DNA of 64,000 nucleotides from Kalymmatonema hyalinum WJT4-NPBG1 (GCA_019359075.1 JAHHIB010000021.1:19023-83022), one strand, 5' to 3'; positions 45,898-54,466 are shown, counted from the first letter of the stretch. Notes: generated by a model from the letters alone, not told the origin. Made by a program: numbers and translations.

Positions 45898-47016
45898 CTA
45901 ACTAGAAGTTCCTAACTTTAGTTGATTTAAAGTTTCCCAGACTACAAGCCATTTTTTCTCCAACTGTGTTGCCTGGTTAATTTTGACACTACTCAAGTTC
46001 GCACCATTGAGATTGGCTCTGCTGAGATCAGCGCCTTCCAAATTAGCACCTTCCAGGTTAGCATTCTCTAAATTGGCATCGCTGAGGTTGGCGTTCTTCA
46101 AATTGGCACCGCAGAGGTTAGCCCTACAAAGGTTACTACCGCTGAGGTTCGCCTCCTTAAGCTTGGCATCGCTGAGATTGGTTTCTTTGAGGTTGGCACT
46201 ACTAAGGTTCGCATTGCTGAGTTTGGTGCTATTCATATAGGCACTGCTAAGATTAGCACCCAAAAGCGTGGCATTACTAAGATTGCCACGCCATAAATAG
46301 ACACTACTGAGGTTTGCACTGCTAAGGTTTGCACTCCTCAAGTCAGCATTGCTGAGGTTTGCATTACTGAGATTTGCATCTTTTAAGTCAGCATTGCTGA
46401 GGTTTGCATTACTGAGATTTGCATCTTTCAAGTCAGCATTGCTGAGGTTGGCATTTATCAAATCAGCACTGCTCAGGTTTGCATTCTTCAGGTTGGCATT
46501 GCTGAGGTTAGTATCTACTAATCGAGTACCACTGAGGTTACCATTCGATATGCTGGCTCCACTGAGGTTGGCACTACTGAGGTTGCTACCGTTGAGGTAG
46601 ACACAGTTGAAATCAACACCTGCTAATTGAGCATTGCTAAGGTTAGCAAGGATGAGGTTCAAACTGTTAATGTCTTGATTGTGAGATTTCAGATTAATAA
46701 TTTGCTCAACCAAATCAGATTGACAATCAAGTTCTTTTTCTACGTTACTGAAGTCTGTGTTGTTAAGAGCTTGAGAAATTGTCAATATTTTTTCAGACTC
46801 CTTCTCGACGCGCTGCTGTTCGCCCCAAGCAAAAAATAAAGTACACAAGCATAAGTACAAACCAACTACAAACCCTGGTGGTTTACCTTTTGTCAGCAGC
46901 AGCATGACGGTAAAACCTGATCCAACCCAAGCCATTGGCTTGACTAACGAAATCACTCTAGTCTTCGCTTCTCTATACATACTAAATTTTTTACGGTTAG
47001 TTAAAGTCATGCCCAA
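45898..47016 (-). CDS. Pentapeptide-repeat membrane protein
   Basis: This 372-residue protein has two N-terminal hydrophobic segments (about 22-65, MAWVGSGFTVMLLL and GFVVGLYLCLCTLFFAWG). A short helix is followed by some 40 tandem pentapeptides of the A(N/D)LSx type (about 120-350, such as LSNANLSNADLKDANLSNAN). The repeat should fold into a right-handed square beta-helix. Cyanobacteria have many such proteins, mostly of unknown role. Parts of the gene are recent tandem duplications of 45 bp at 46339-46445. The plus-strand ORFs over this gene are artefacts of the repetitive codons. Confidence 0.92.
   Translation of the reverse strand: MGMTLTNRKKFSMYREAKTRVISLVKPMAWVGSGFTVMLLLTKGKPPGFVVGLYLCLCTLFFAWGEQQRVEKESEKILTISQALNNTDFSNVEKELDCQSDLVEQIINLKSHNQDINSLNLILANLSNAQLAGVDFNCVYLNGSNLSSANLSGASISNGNLSGTRLVDTNLSNANLKNANLSSADLINANLSNADLKDANLSNANLSNADLKDANLSNANLSNADLRSANLSSANLSSVYLWRGNLSNATLLGANLSSAYMNSTKLSNANLSSANLKETNLSDAKLKEANLSGSNLCRANLCGANLKNANLSDANLENANLEGANLEGADLSRANLNGANLSSVKINQATQLEKKWLVVWETLNQLKLGTSS
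46339..46445. repeat. 45-bp tandem duplication inside the pentapeptide gene
   Basis: A 45-base unit that begins AAGTCAGCATTGCTGAGG is repeated with a single change and a partial third copy. It encodes three pentapeptides, so each duplication adds a multiple of the repeat and keeps the frame. Confidence 0.8.
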
Positions 47017-47963
47017 TACCTCCCTTGCCTTTGTTGGAATTACTCAAATTTGCTTAAAACTGACTAGCTATTCAACCTACAAGCAAAAGCCATAGAAGAA
47101 CGTTAAATGTCAGTATGCTCAAACCTGGCATAGTGTGGTAGATACAAGCCATTTTCTTCCAGGCAAACATCACAGTCATAAGATGCATTTATCACGCGAT
47201 GTGCTGCCCGATTAAGTTTAAAATTGTGAGAATATAATTCATTCAGGACGAGTTTTGTTGGTTTGAGCTACCCTGAAGGAAGCGACCAAGAAGAGCATTT
47301 CTGCTTAACGCGTCCTGATTTTGGTGGTAAATATACCTGATAAATATGTATAAATATATACTATTTTATTGTAGTAAGTCTTTCTATATTTTTTGTCTGT
47401 CAAACTTTACTGACAGCATCATTTGTGAGCAAAATCTCTTCAGAAGCCTAATTACAAGCAGTTAACCGTGCGATGCACCTTACTTTACGCTCTGAACTGT
47501 AGAGGGCGTTCAATTAGTAACGCCAACAATATGTTATTGAACCCTTCTTTTGAGCGCTGTAGATGAGCTTCTGAGTACAGAGGAACTAAATATTCTAAAA
47601 CCTGTGATGGTTCAACTGCAACTTTGTCTTTGACTACTTAGATTAAAGTATCATTCTTTTTTCACTATTATAACAATTATAAAAAACTCAAATAAAGTGT
47701 AGAGATTTACATAAAATAAAAAGTGTATTTGACGAAAAGGAAAAACTTAAATATATTCAGATTTCTATAATAATGAAGTTTGTAGACGCACTTAGGGTAG
47801 CTTTCTATAGCCCAAAGCGAAGTATAAAATTTTTCTTTATATTGCTCTTTTCTCCTCTAGACTTTCTACACAGTATCCCTTTGCTACAGTGGAAGTTAAA
47901 AAACACTAAGCTGTATATAGCGCGTTAAAACTCTGCTGCTAACTACCTGTCACTTAACTCATT
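47017..47963. other. Long AT-rich gap upstream of ffh
   Basis: Nearly 950 bases show no gene. TCAGGACG (47243-47250) and CGTCCTGA (47311-47318) are inverted but far apart. The right end should hold the ffh promoter. A small RNA cannot be excluded, but I see no recognisable one. Confidence 0.4.
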
Positions 47964-49418
47964 ATGTTTGAAGCACTAGCTGACCGTTTAGAATCTACCT
48001 GGAAGAAACTCCGAGGTCAGGACAAAATTTCCCAATCTAATATTCAAGAAGCTTTGCGGGAAGTGCGTCGCGCCCTGTTAGAAGCGGATGTCAATCTCCA
48101 GGTAGTTAAAGATTTTGTCACCGAAGTTGAAGCCAAAGCACAGGGATCAGAGGTCATCGCTGGCGTACAACCCGACCAACAGTTCATCAAAATTGTCTAC
48201 GATGAACTGGTAAAGGTGATGGGGGAAGAAAACGTTCCTTTAGCACAGGCTAATCAGCCCCCTACAGTTGTGCTGATGGCAGGGTTGCAGGGTACTGGTA
48301 AAACAACTGCGACTGCCAAGTTAGCCTTGCATCTACGTAAATTAGAACGTAGCTGCTTAATGGTGGCGACAGATGTGTATCGTCCAGCAGCGATCGACCA
48401 ACTGATGACACTAGGTAAGCAAATTGACGTGCCAGTATTTGAGCTAGGATCTGATGCTGACCCGGTTGAAATTGCGCGGCAGGGTGTGGAACGCGGCAGA
48501 GCAGAAGGGATTGATACAGTCATTATTGATACTGCGGGTCGCTTGCAAATAGACCAAGATATGATGGCGGAGTTAGCCCGCATCAAAGAAACTGTCCAAC
48601 CCAATGAAACGCTGTTGGTGGTGGACGCCATGACTGGTCAAGAAGCAGCCAATTTGACCCGCACTTTCCACGAACACATTGGCATCACTGGTGCAATTCT
48701 CACCAAGTTGGATGGCGATAGCCGAGGTGGAGCAGCATTGTCTGTACGGCACATCTCAGGAGCACCGATCAAGTTTGTTGGTGTGGGTGAAAAGGTTGAG
48801 GCTCTGCAACCGTTTTATCCTGAGCGCATGGCATCGCGGATTTTAGGGATGGGCGATGTTCTGACGTTGGTAGAAAAGGCTCAGGAAGAAATTGACCTTG
48901 CCGATGCCCAGAAAATGCAGGAGAAAATCCTGTCAGCGAAGTTCGACTTTACTGACTTTCTTAAGCAAATGCGCCTGCTCAAGAACATGGGTTCGCTCGG
49001 AGGAATCATGAAACTGATTCCAGGGATGAACAAGCTGTCAGATGAACAACTCAAGCAAGGAGAAACTCAGCTTAAGCGCTGTGAAGCGATGATTAATTCC
49101 ATGACCCGCCAAGAACGCACTAACCCCGATTTGTTGGCAAGTTCCCCTAGTCGGCGGCGGCGGATTGCTAATGGAGCTGGCTATAAGGAAGCAGATGTTA
49201 GTAAGCTGGTGAGTGACTTCCAAAAAATGCGTAATCTCATGCAGCAAATGGGTCAAGGAAGCTTAGGCGGTATGCCAGGAATGTTCGGTGGTATGGGTAA
49301 CCCAGGGGCTGCCCTTAACCGTCCAGCTGCCCCTGGTTGGCGGGGTTATAGTGGCGGTGCTACCTCCAAAAAGAAGCCGAAGAAAGACAAAAAGAAGAAA
49401 GGCTTCGGTACGCTTTAG
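47964..49418 (+). CDS. ffh: Signal recognition particle protein Ffh (SRP54)
   Basis: Ffh binds 4.5S RNA and signal sequences emerging from ribosomes and delivers them to FtsY. The 484-residue protein has the N domain (about 1-90, MFEALADRLESTWKKLRGQ). The G domain (about 95-295) carries GLQGTGKTTATAKLA, DTAGRLQIDQDMM and TKLDGDSRGGAA. The Met-rich M domain (about 300-450) has the RNA-binding helix-turn-helix SRRRRIANGAGYKEADVSKL. The C-terminus is a Lys-rich tail (SKKKPKKDKKKKGFG). All GTPase motifs are intact. Related genes rpsP, KH protein and phoH lie downstream, now separated by an IS element. Confidence 0.97.
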   Translation: MFEALADRLESTWKKLRGQDKISQSNIQEALREVRRALLEADVNLQVVKDFVTEVEAKAQGSEVIAGVQPDQQFIKIVYDELVKVMGEENVPLAQANQPPTVVLMAGLQGTGKTTATAKLALHLRKLERSCLMVATDVYRPAAIDQLMTLGKQIDVPVFELGSDADPVEIARQGVERGRAEGIDTVIIDTAGRLQIDQDMMAELARIKETVQPNETLLVVDAMTGQEAANLTRTFHEHIGITGAILTKLDGDSRGGAALSVRHISGAPIKFVGVGEKVEALQPFYPERMASRILGMGDVLTLVEKAQEEIDLADAQKMQEKILSAKFDFTDFLKQMRLLKNMGSLGGIMKLIPGMNKLSDEQLKQGETQLKRCEAMINSMTRQERTNPDLLASSPSRRRRIANGAGYKEADVSKLVSDFQKMRNLMQQMGQGSLGGMPGMFGGMGNPGAALNRPAAPGWRGYSGGATSKKKPKKDKKKKGFGTL

Positions 49419-49447
49419 TCATGAGTTAGTACTTAGTTGCAAGTGAA

Positions 49448-50728
49448 CTACCCAACACCCATCTGAGTACAGATAGGGTGTGGGCTTCCGGCGTCATTGA
49501 CAGATGCCTTTCCACCTTGCGGCTTATTGGTCTTACTCCGCCTCGACACGGCAATAACGGGGTTCCCTCCGCCGTTCGGGTTCGCCACTTTGCTTATGCC
49601 GGGGAACCCGTCCACCGCAAGTGGCTCACCATTGTTTTGCAATATCCGTAATCCTTGGTTTCTGATGTTCAATGCTGCATTTCCATCACGGTCATGATGA
49701 GTGCGACATGATGGGCAGTCCCACTCTCTTATATCTAGTGGCAACTCATCAAGAACATGACCGCAGCATGAACAAGTCTTGGAACTGGGGAAAAATCGAC
49801 CTATTTCTACAAGTTGTCCATTTTTCTGTTTCAACTTGTAATCAAGGAAGTTGACGAACATCCCCCAACCTACATCGCATATTGATTTGGCTAGCTTCCG
49901 GTTGCGTACCATTCCCTTCACGTTGAGATTTTCTACAACAATGACTTTGCTATCGTCTACCAGTTTTCTACTTAATTTATGCAGAAAGTCCTGGCGGGAA
50001 TTTGATACTCGTTCGTGAACCTTGGCTACTAGTTTCTTATATTTGTGTCTAGAATTACTTCCTTTAACTTTACGAGCGAACTTTTTTTGTTTCCGTGCTA
50101 GATTCTTCTCATGACGCTTAAGATGTTTTGGGTTAGAGTGTTTGGTAACTTGCTCACCGTCGTGAACAATAGCGAAGTCCTTTAACCCCAAATCAATACC
50201 TATTGTCTTGTCGCCAGTTGATTGACTTACGTCACCCTCCACCTCACACAAGATTGAAGCGAAATACTTATCGGTAGGAGTTTTGCTGATAGTGACTGTT
50301 TTCAGCTTCCCTTCAATTGGTCGATGAAAAACTGCTTTCACTACACCAATCTTAGGAATATCCAAGCAATCACCAGCAACCTTTACGTTTTGTGGGTATT
50401 GAATTGACTGCTTATGATGTTTTGATTTGAATTTAGGAAATTTAGCTCGTCCTTCAAAAAAATTTGTGTAAGCCTTGTTAAGATGAATTGCTACGCATTG
50501 TAAAACAGCAGAATAACAATCTTCTTTCAACCAAGGATGTTCTACTTTTAATTTGGGAAGAAAAGCTTTGTAAACACTGACTTCTAAGGATTTTTCAGTT
50601 TGCTCGTAGTGTTGAATGCAAGCATTTAAAGCATAATTCCAATACCATCTTGCACAACCAAAGGATTTGGCTAGAGATATTTCTTGTTCGGTTATCGGGT
50701 ATAGTCTGACCTTAATTGCTTTCAACAC
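49448..50728 (-). CDS. tnpB: TnpB, RNA-guided nuclease of an IS200/IS605-type element
   Basis: The complete 426-residue TnpB has an N-terminal helix-turn-helix-like part (MLKAIKVRLYPITEQEISLA). The RuvC acids are present in GIDLGLKDFAI (Asp), VIVVENLNVKGM (Glu) and HHDRDGNAALNI (Asp), and the zinc ribbon is CSCCGH...CPSC. TnpB enzymes cut DNA guided by an omega RNA made from the element's 3' end. The start is the GTG at 50728 behind a perfect AAGGAGGTGATT site. The last codons overlap a hairpin (49451-49484). No tnpA is found, so mobility would need one in trans. It lies between ffh and rpsP. Confidence 0.93.
   Translation of the reverse strand: MLKAIKVRLYPITEQEISLAKSFGCARWYWNYALNACIQHYEQTEKSLEVSVYKAFLPKLKVEHPWLKEDCYSAVLQCVAIHLNKAYTNFFEGRAKFPKFKSKHHKQSIQYPQNVKVAGDCLDIPKIGVVKAVFHRPIEGKLKTVTISKTPTDKYFASILCEVEGDVSQSTGDKTIGIDLGLKDFAIVHDGEQVTKHSNPKHLKRHEKNLARKQKKFARKVKGSNSRHKYKKLVAKVHERVSNSRQDFLHKLSRKLVDDSKVIVVENLNVKGMVRNRKLAKSICDVGWGMFVNFLDYKLKQKNGQLVEIGRFFPSSKTCSCCGHVLDELPLDIREWDCPSCRTHHDRDGNAALNIRNQGLRILQNNGEPLAVDGFPGISKVANPNGGGNPVIAVSRRSKTNKPQGGKASVNDAGSPHPICTQMGVG
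49451..49484 (-). other. Candidate omega RNA 3' hairpin of the tnpB element
   Basis: CCCAACACCCATCT (49451-49464) and AGATAGGGTGTGGG (49471-49484) form a stem with one bulged A on each side and the loop GAGTAC. It overlaps the end of tnpB, where IS200/IS605 elements have the omega RNA scaffold and the right-end hairpin. A second hairpin with the same GAGTAC loop lies at 51016-51049. Confidence 0.6.
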
Positions 50729-51294
50729 TTTAAATCACCTCCTTGTGACATTTCTATTAGTATAAATGTAACGACATTATACTGGCTTAAGTGAAAAATA
50801 AAACATTAAATCTAAGGATATCTGAGCGTAGATTAAATAAGTTGCGATTATATTGAGCTTGGAGAGATAAGACTATGACTCAAATACTTGAAGACTTCAT
50901 TGACTCGTTGCCAACACCGGAGATAGATAAAAACTAAACTCGGACACCCCCCTTCCTCGATAGCCTATGGTTATCATTAGTCGGGGGTGTACCTCGTTTT
51001 TATCCGAACATTCATCCCACGCTCCCCTGAGTACACGGTGAGACGTGGGGCTTCTGCCTGACTTAGCTAAAAAATAACAACTAACACCTGACACTGTGCA
51101 AGTGCTAAAATGCTTATTTTAGCATCACTAGGTTCACCCGCCTACTTAATCGGAGGAGCCTACACAAATAGATAGACTGTTTTTAGAGGAGTAACGTTGC
51201 CCTTTGAACTGTCTTCGGGAAGCTTCTATAATGTGACTTCCCCATAAACTAACTGGAAACCGATTCCACCAAACAGGAGAATGATTTCTTAACC
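50729..51294. other. Region between tnpB and rpsP with an orphan IS end
   Basis: No full gene is seen. A 20-codon frame (50875-50937, MTQILEDFIDSLPTPEIDKN) looks like a truncated piece of a gene and is not called. The right part, near 51100-51294, should carry the rpsP promoter; AGGAG at about 51274 is the rpsP ribosome-binding site. Confidence 0.45.
50944..51049 (-). mobile_element. Orphan IS200/IS605 right end (tnpB 3' relic)
   Basis: CCCACG (51016-51021) and CGTGGG (51044-51049), with inner pairs CTCxCC/GGxGAG, form a hairpin whose apical loop contains GAGTAC, like the active element's hairpin. A second stem, ACACCCCC/GGGGGTGT, lies at 50944-50951/50983-50990. The minus-strand frame here reads GRSPTSHRVLRGAWDE, resembling the C-terminal end of tnpB (AGSPHPI...). 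No nuclease domain remains. Confidence 0.55.
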
Positions 51295-51555
51295 ATGATT
51301 AAACTGCGCCTGAAGCGATACGGTAAAAAGCGGGAAGCGAGTTACCGTATCATCGCTATCAACAGCCTCGCTCGCCGCGATGGTCGTCCCCTAGAAGAAC
51401 TGGGTTTTTATAACCCTAGAACTGATGAAGTACGACTGGACGTTCCCGGTATCGTCAAGCGACTACAACAGGGCGCTCAACCGACTGACACAGTGCGTCG
51501 CATCCTACAAAAAGCTAATGTCCTTGAACAGGTTAGTGCAAAAGCCTCATCATAA
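51295..51555 (+). CDS. rpsP: 30S ribosomal protein S16
   Basis: S16 stabilises 16S rRNA helices in the 30S body. The 86-residue protein has the full family sequence: [20 protein letters not shown], then [40 protein letters not shown] and [17 protein letters not shown]. The ATG at 51295 is preceded by AGGAG. The KH-domain gene starts before its stop codon and overlaps it by 38 bases, which suggests translational coupling. In related cyanobacteria this gene follows ffh; here a tnpB element lies between. Confidence 0.97.
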   Translation: MIKLRLKRYGKKREASYRIIAINSLARRDGRPLEELGFYNPRTDEVRLDVPGIVKRLQQGAQPTDTVRRILQKANVLEQVSAKASS

Positions 51556-51946
51556 GGTCGGAAAAATATCCGCCACAACCAATCCCGACTACGTTGAACT
51601 AGTACGGTTTCTGATACAACCGTTTTTAGATTCTCCGGAGTCTTTGAGTATCGATTGTGAAATGTCTGGCACCGGCAAACGCGCTTGGATTCGCATTGCC
51701 TTTGATAGCTCAGATAAAGGAAAAGTGTTTGGTCGGGGTGGACGCAATATTCAGGCGATTCGCACTGTGGTTGCCGCAGCAGCTACTGCTGCTGGACAAT
51801 CAGTGCACCTGGACATCTATGGCAGCACTGCTACTCGAGAGGGCTTGTCTTTTGATGACGAGACAGAAGAGCGATTACCGCCGCCAAAACCCAGAGAAAA
51901 ACGTGGAAACGGACACAAACCTATTGCTAGATCACGCTTCCACTAG
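51518..51946 (+). CDS. khpA: KhpA-like KH-domain RNA-binding protein
   Basis: The 142-residue protein has a single KH domain (about 15-110): [20 protein letters not shown], then the GxxG loop in [20 protein letters not shown] and [12 protein letters not shown]. It belongs to the YlqC/KhpA family, which pairs with KhpB/Jag in RNA regulation of cell growth in Gram-positive bacteria. The C-terminal tail is Pro- and Arg-rich ([20 protein letters not shown]). The start ATG 51518 lies inside rpsP, so the two genes overlap by 38 bases; GTG 51536 is an alternative. The rpsP-khpA pair is widespread. Confidence 0.9.
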   Translation: MSLNRLVQKPHHKVGKISATTNPDYVELVRFLIQPFLDSPESLSIDCEMSGTGKRAWIRIAFDSSDKGKVFGRGGRNIQAIRTVVAAAATAAGQSVHLDIYGSTATREGLSFDDETEERLPPPKPREKRGNGHKPIARSRFH

Positions 51947-52326
51947 GTTTCAATTAGATTGTTGCCAAGTGAAGTATCAAGTGTGTAGATCCCCAAAAGA
52001 AGACTTCCCGTAGGGTAGGGTAGTATAGGTATGAAGTAAAATACGGTGTATTTCAGCCTTTATGCTTCAGCCTTTACCCTATTCTTCATACTTGATACTT
52101 CAACCTTGTAGTGCCCGAAGGGGTGAAAAACGAGCAAATTTGGTACGCCGACGTGGCTTGGTTAGTGCAATTGCTGGTTGTAGCGCAAGACCCTAATTCA
52201 TAAATGGAACACTGCGCTCATCCGCAATCGGGCACTACAGAGCAATAACATTGTGAACACACGATGCTATATCAATTCTTCTCTCAAATTCATCAAAGAA
52301 TCTCTGTAAGGAGGTGAAACCAGGGA
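51947..52326. other. Gap between khpA and rpsU with a TIR element
   Basis: No gene is seen. A run of degenerate repeats of the CTTCAGCC/TTGATACTTC type lies near 52060-52105. The TIR-bounded segment at 52107-52239 follows, and AAGGAGGTG at about 52308 is the rpsU ribosome-binding site. Confidence 0.5.
52107..52239. mobile_element. 133-bp segment with 12-bp terminal inverted repeats
   Basis: TGTAGTGCCCGA (52107-52118) is exactly inverted at TCGGGCACTACA (52228-52239). The interior has no coding capacity. Size and ends suggest a MITE. No target duplication is evident, and no second copy is found in the window, so the call is tentative. Confidence 0.4.
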
Positions 52327-52503
52327 GTGGCTGAAGTCCGTTTGGGTGAGAATGAGTCGATTGACTCAGCATTAAGGCGTTTTAAAAAGAAAATTCAGAA
52401 AGCTGGAATTTTATCAGAGATCAAGCGCCGGGAAAGATACGAAAAACCCAGCTTGCGTCGTAAGCGCAAAGCGGAAACGGCACGCAAAGGGGGTCGCTAT
52501 TAA
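52327..52503 (+). CDS. rpsU: 30S ribosomal protein S21
   Basis: The 58-residue protein uses a GTG start at 52327 behind AAGGAGGTG. It reads [20 protein letters not shown] and then [20 protein letters not shown], with a basic C-terminus ([17 protein letters not shown]). This is the cyanobacterial S21 form. It has no paralogue in the window. S21 binds near the 3' end of 16S rRNA and helps mRNA selection. It lies between the KH protein and PhoH genes and probably has its own promoter. Confidence 0.95.
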   Translation: MAEVRLGENESIDSALRRFKKKIQKAGILSEIKRRERYEKPSLRRKRKAETARKGGRY

Positions 52504-52754
52504 ATCAAAGCAATGTCTTTGATTGTGGCGATTGACCAATGCCAACTAGCTGTTAAAGTTAAGCTTTGAATTTGTTGTAAATCCAACTAACATAAAGTAG
52601 AGAAGTGATTGTGTGCTTCTCTACTTCTCATCAAGAAGTCTTAATTTAGACGCAAATGTTCTCAAGAAATAAAGCAACAAAATTATTTGAATCGTCTAGT
52701 TCAAGTAAAGTGTATTGAGTATTTTTATAATTTTGGATTGTGAATTTAGAATTT

Positions 52755-53711
52755 ATGATGGCAGGTAACTTAACAATTGAACTGCCGGATATTCCAAGTG
52801 CGATCGCACTGGCAGGAGAGGGGGAAGAAAATCTTAAAACTCTGGCACGGCAAACAGGAGCAACTCTAGTATTGCGCGGGCAAGAACTGCATATTTCTGG
52901 CACAGAAAAGCAAATTGATTTAGCTAGTCGATTAGTGCGATCGCTTGAAGACCTTTGGAGTAAAGGCAATAGTATCTCTAGCACGGATATATTCACAGCT
53001 CGTCAAGCCTTAGACGCTGATCGTGAAGGGGAACTACAAGATTTACAGCGAGATGTGATCGTTAGAACGCGCAAAGGTGAGGAAATCCGCGCCAAAACCT
53101 TCCGCCAGCGACAGTACATCGAAGCCCTAGGCAAGCGTGATCTGACCTTTTGCACCGGTCCAGCTGGTACTGGTAAAACTTTCCTAGCAGTTGTCGTCGC
53201 TGTACAAGCACTGCTTGCCAACCAATTTGAACGGCTGATTTTAACTCGTCCTGCTGTGGAAGCTGGCGAAAGACTTGGCTTTTTGCCAGGAGACTTGCAG
53301 CAGAAAGTTAATCCTTATTTGCGTCCACTCTACGACGCCATCAACGAATTCATTGATCCAGAAAAAGTCCCATCATTGATCGAAAGAGGCGTGATTGAAG
53401 TGGCTCCTTTAGCGTATATGCGGGGACGTACGCTCAACAACGCTTTCGTCATTGTCGATGAAGCTCAAAACACCACACCAGCTCAAATGAAAATGGTTTT
53501 GACTCGTTTGGGTTTCCGTTCTCGTATGGTGATTACGGGTGATATGACGCAAACCGACTTACCACTCAATCAACAATCTGGATTAACAGTGGCTGTACAA
53601 ATTTTAAAATATGTTGAAGGCATAGCTTTTTGTGAATTTTCCCAGAAAGATGTTGTACGCCATCCTCTGGTTCAGCGCATAGTCGCCGCTTATGAAAAGT
53701 ACGAAAAATAG
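52755..53711 (+). CDS. phoH: PhoH-like ATPase/RNase-type protein
   Basis: This 318-residue protein is PhoH-like, a P-loop ATPase of uncertain cellular job that is linked to ribosomes and RNA processing. A KH-like N-terminal segment (about 5-75) precedes the helicase-type core: Walker A FCTGPAGTGKTFLAV, then LILTRPAVEAGERLGFLPGD, Walker B NAFVIVDEAQNTT, and the third motif MVITGDMTQTDLP. All are intact. The ATG at 52755 is chosen; a GTG at 52740 is in frame and 52758 is a second ATG. A heptamer inverted repeat follows the stop codon and could end transcription. Confidence 0.93.
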   Translation: MMAGNLTIELPDIPSAIALAGEGEENLKTLARQTGATLVLRGQELHISGTEKQIDLASRLVRSLEDLWSKGNSISSTDIFTARQALDADREGELQDLQRDVIVRTRKGEEIRAKTFRQRQYIEALGKRDLTFCTGPAGTGKTFLAVVVAVQALLANQFERLILTRPAVEAGERLGFLPGDLQQKVNPYLRPLYDAINEFIDPEKVPSLIERGVIEVAPLAYMRGRTLNNAFVIVDEAQNTTPAQMKMVLTRLGFRSRMVITGDMTQTDLPLNQQSGLTVAVQILKYVEGIAFCEFSQKDVVRHPLVQRIVAAYEKYEK

Positions 53712-53713
53712 TC

Positions 53714-53737
53714 ATTAGTCATGAAACAATGACTAAT
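53714..53737 (+). terminator. Heptamer-derived hairpin after phoH
   Basis: ATTAGTCAT (53714-53722) pairs with ATGACTAAT (53729-53737). It lies right after the phoH stop codon. No T run follows, so termination is uncertain. Confidence 0.4.
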
Positions 53738-53883
53738 AGATCTATTGCAAAAGTCTAATTTTTTTGAATGAAAACCACTGATGGGCACAGATGGACACAG
53801 ATAATTTATCTGTATTTATGTGCGTCAGTCTGTGTGCATCTGCAGTTCAAAATAGCCATAAACCCGATTTTTGCAAGAAATCT

Positions 53884-53918
53884 AATGACTAATAACTGAT
53901 AACTAATAACTCATGACT
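53884..53918. repeat. Five heptamers, the last containing a start codon
   Basis: Consecutive units AATGACT, AATAACT, GATAACT, AATAACT and CATGACT run up to and into the next gene; the ATG at 53913-53915 is inside the fifth unit. No Shine-Dalgarno sequence is left in front of the start. Confidence 0.85.
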
Positions 53919-54317
53919 AAAACACTTAAAGAATTTTTGGAAGCTTGTGAAACCCTCGGAACATTGCGTTTCATTGTCACTAGTAGCGCCGCTGTTTTAG
54001 AACCACGCGGTAAACTGGAAAAGCTGTTTTATGCAGAACTCCCCAAGGGAAAGTACGCGAATATGCACACAGAAGGTTTTGAGTTTCACTTGAATATGGA
54101 TAAAATTACACAGGTGAAATTTGAAACAGGCGAAGCGAAGCGAGGCAACTTTACCACCTATGCCATTCGGTTTTTAGATGACAAACAGGAACCAGCTTTG
54201 AGTTTATTTCTACAATGGGGTAAACCAGGAGAATATGAACCTGGACAGGTAGAGGCATGGCATACTCTACAGGAAAAATATGGGGAAGTTTGGCAACCAG
54301 CACCAGCAGAAATTTGA
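53913..54317 (+). CDS. ChuX/HutX-like heme-utilisation-fold protein
   Basis: The 134-residue soluble protein starts with TKTLKEFLEACETLGTLRFI and carries EGFEFHLNMDKITQVKFETG and YAIRFLDDKQEPALSLFLQW followed by GKPGEYEPGQVEAWHTLQEK. This pattern resembles ChuX/HutX-type heme-binding proteins, which traffic or store heme, though sequence identity is low and no axial ligand can be assigned. The ATG is inside a heptamer repeat, so translation may be weak. It is convergent with the protoglobin/GTPase cluster; a shared heme theme is possible but unproven. Confidence 0.6.
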   Translation: MTKTLKEFLEACETLGTLRFIVTSSAAVLEPRGKLEKLFYAELPKGKYANMHTEGFEFHLNMDKITQVKFETGEAKRGNFTTYAIRFLDDKQEPALSLFLQWGKPGEYEPGQVEAWHTLQEKYGEVWQPAPAEI

Positions 54318-54466
54318 TATCAGATTCCAAGGAGTGGGTTTTCAGATTTTCTGCAAATTCTTGGAAAGAAAGCCCTGATAACTGTGAAGGTCTTGATTGT
54401 TCGCTGTTTACTGATAATTTCTAGGCATCCAACTTGACAAGAAAATTCTCCGCGTCTTCTTGGCTT

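Noticed and set aside
45983..46600. Plus-strand ORFs with LRLALLR-type repeats
   Set aside because: They are the antisense reading of the pentapeptide repeats and have no independent support.
47243..47318. Inverted TCAGGACG/CGTCCTGA pair upstream of ffh as a small RNA
   Set aside because: The arms are short and 60 bases apart, with no promoter or T run.
50875..50937. 20-codon ORF between tnpB and rpsP
   Set aside because: Too short and without support; could be a chance frame or a remnant.
53760..53880. ACAGATGGACACAGATAA-type phrase after phoH as a regulatory RNA
   Set aside because: It resembles widespread low-information repeats, and no structure or gene link can be shown.
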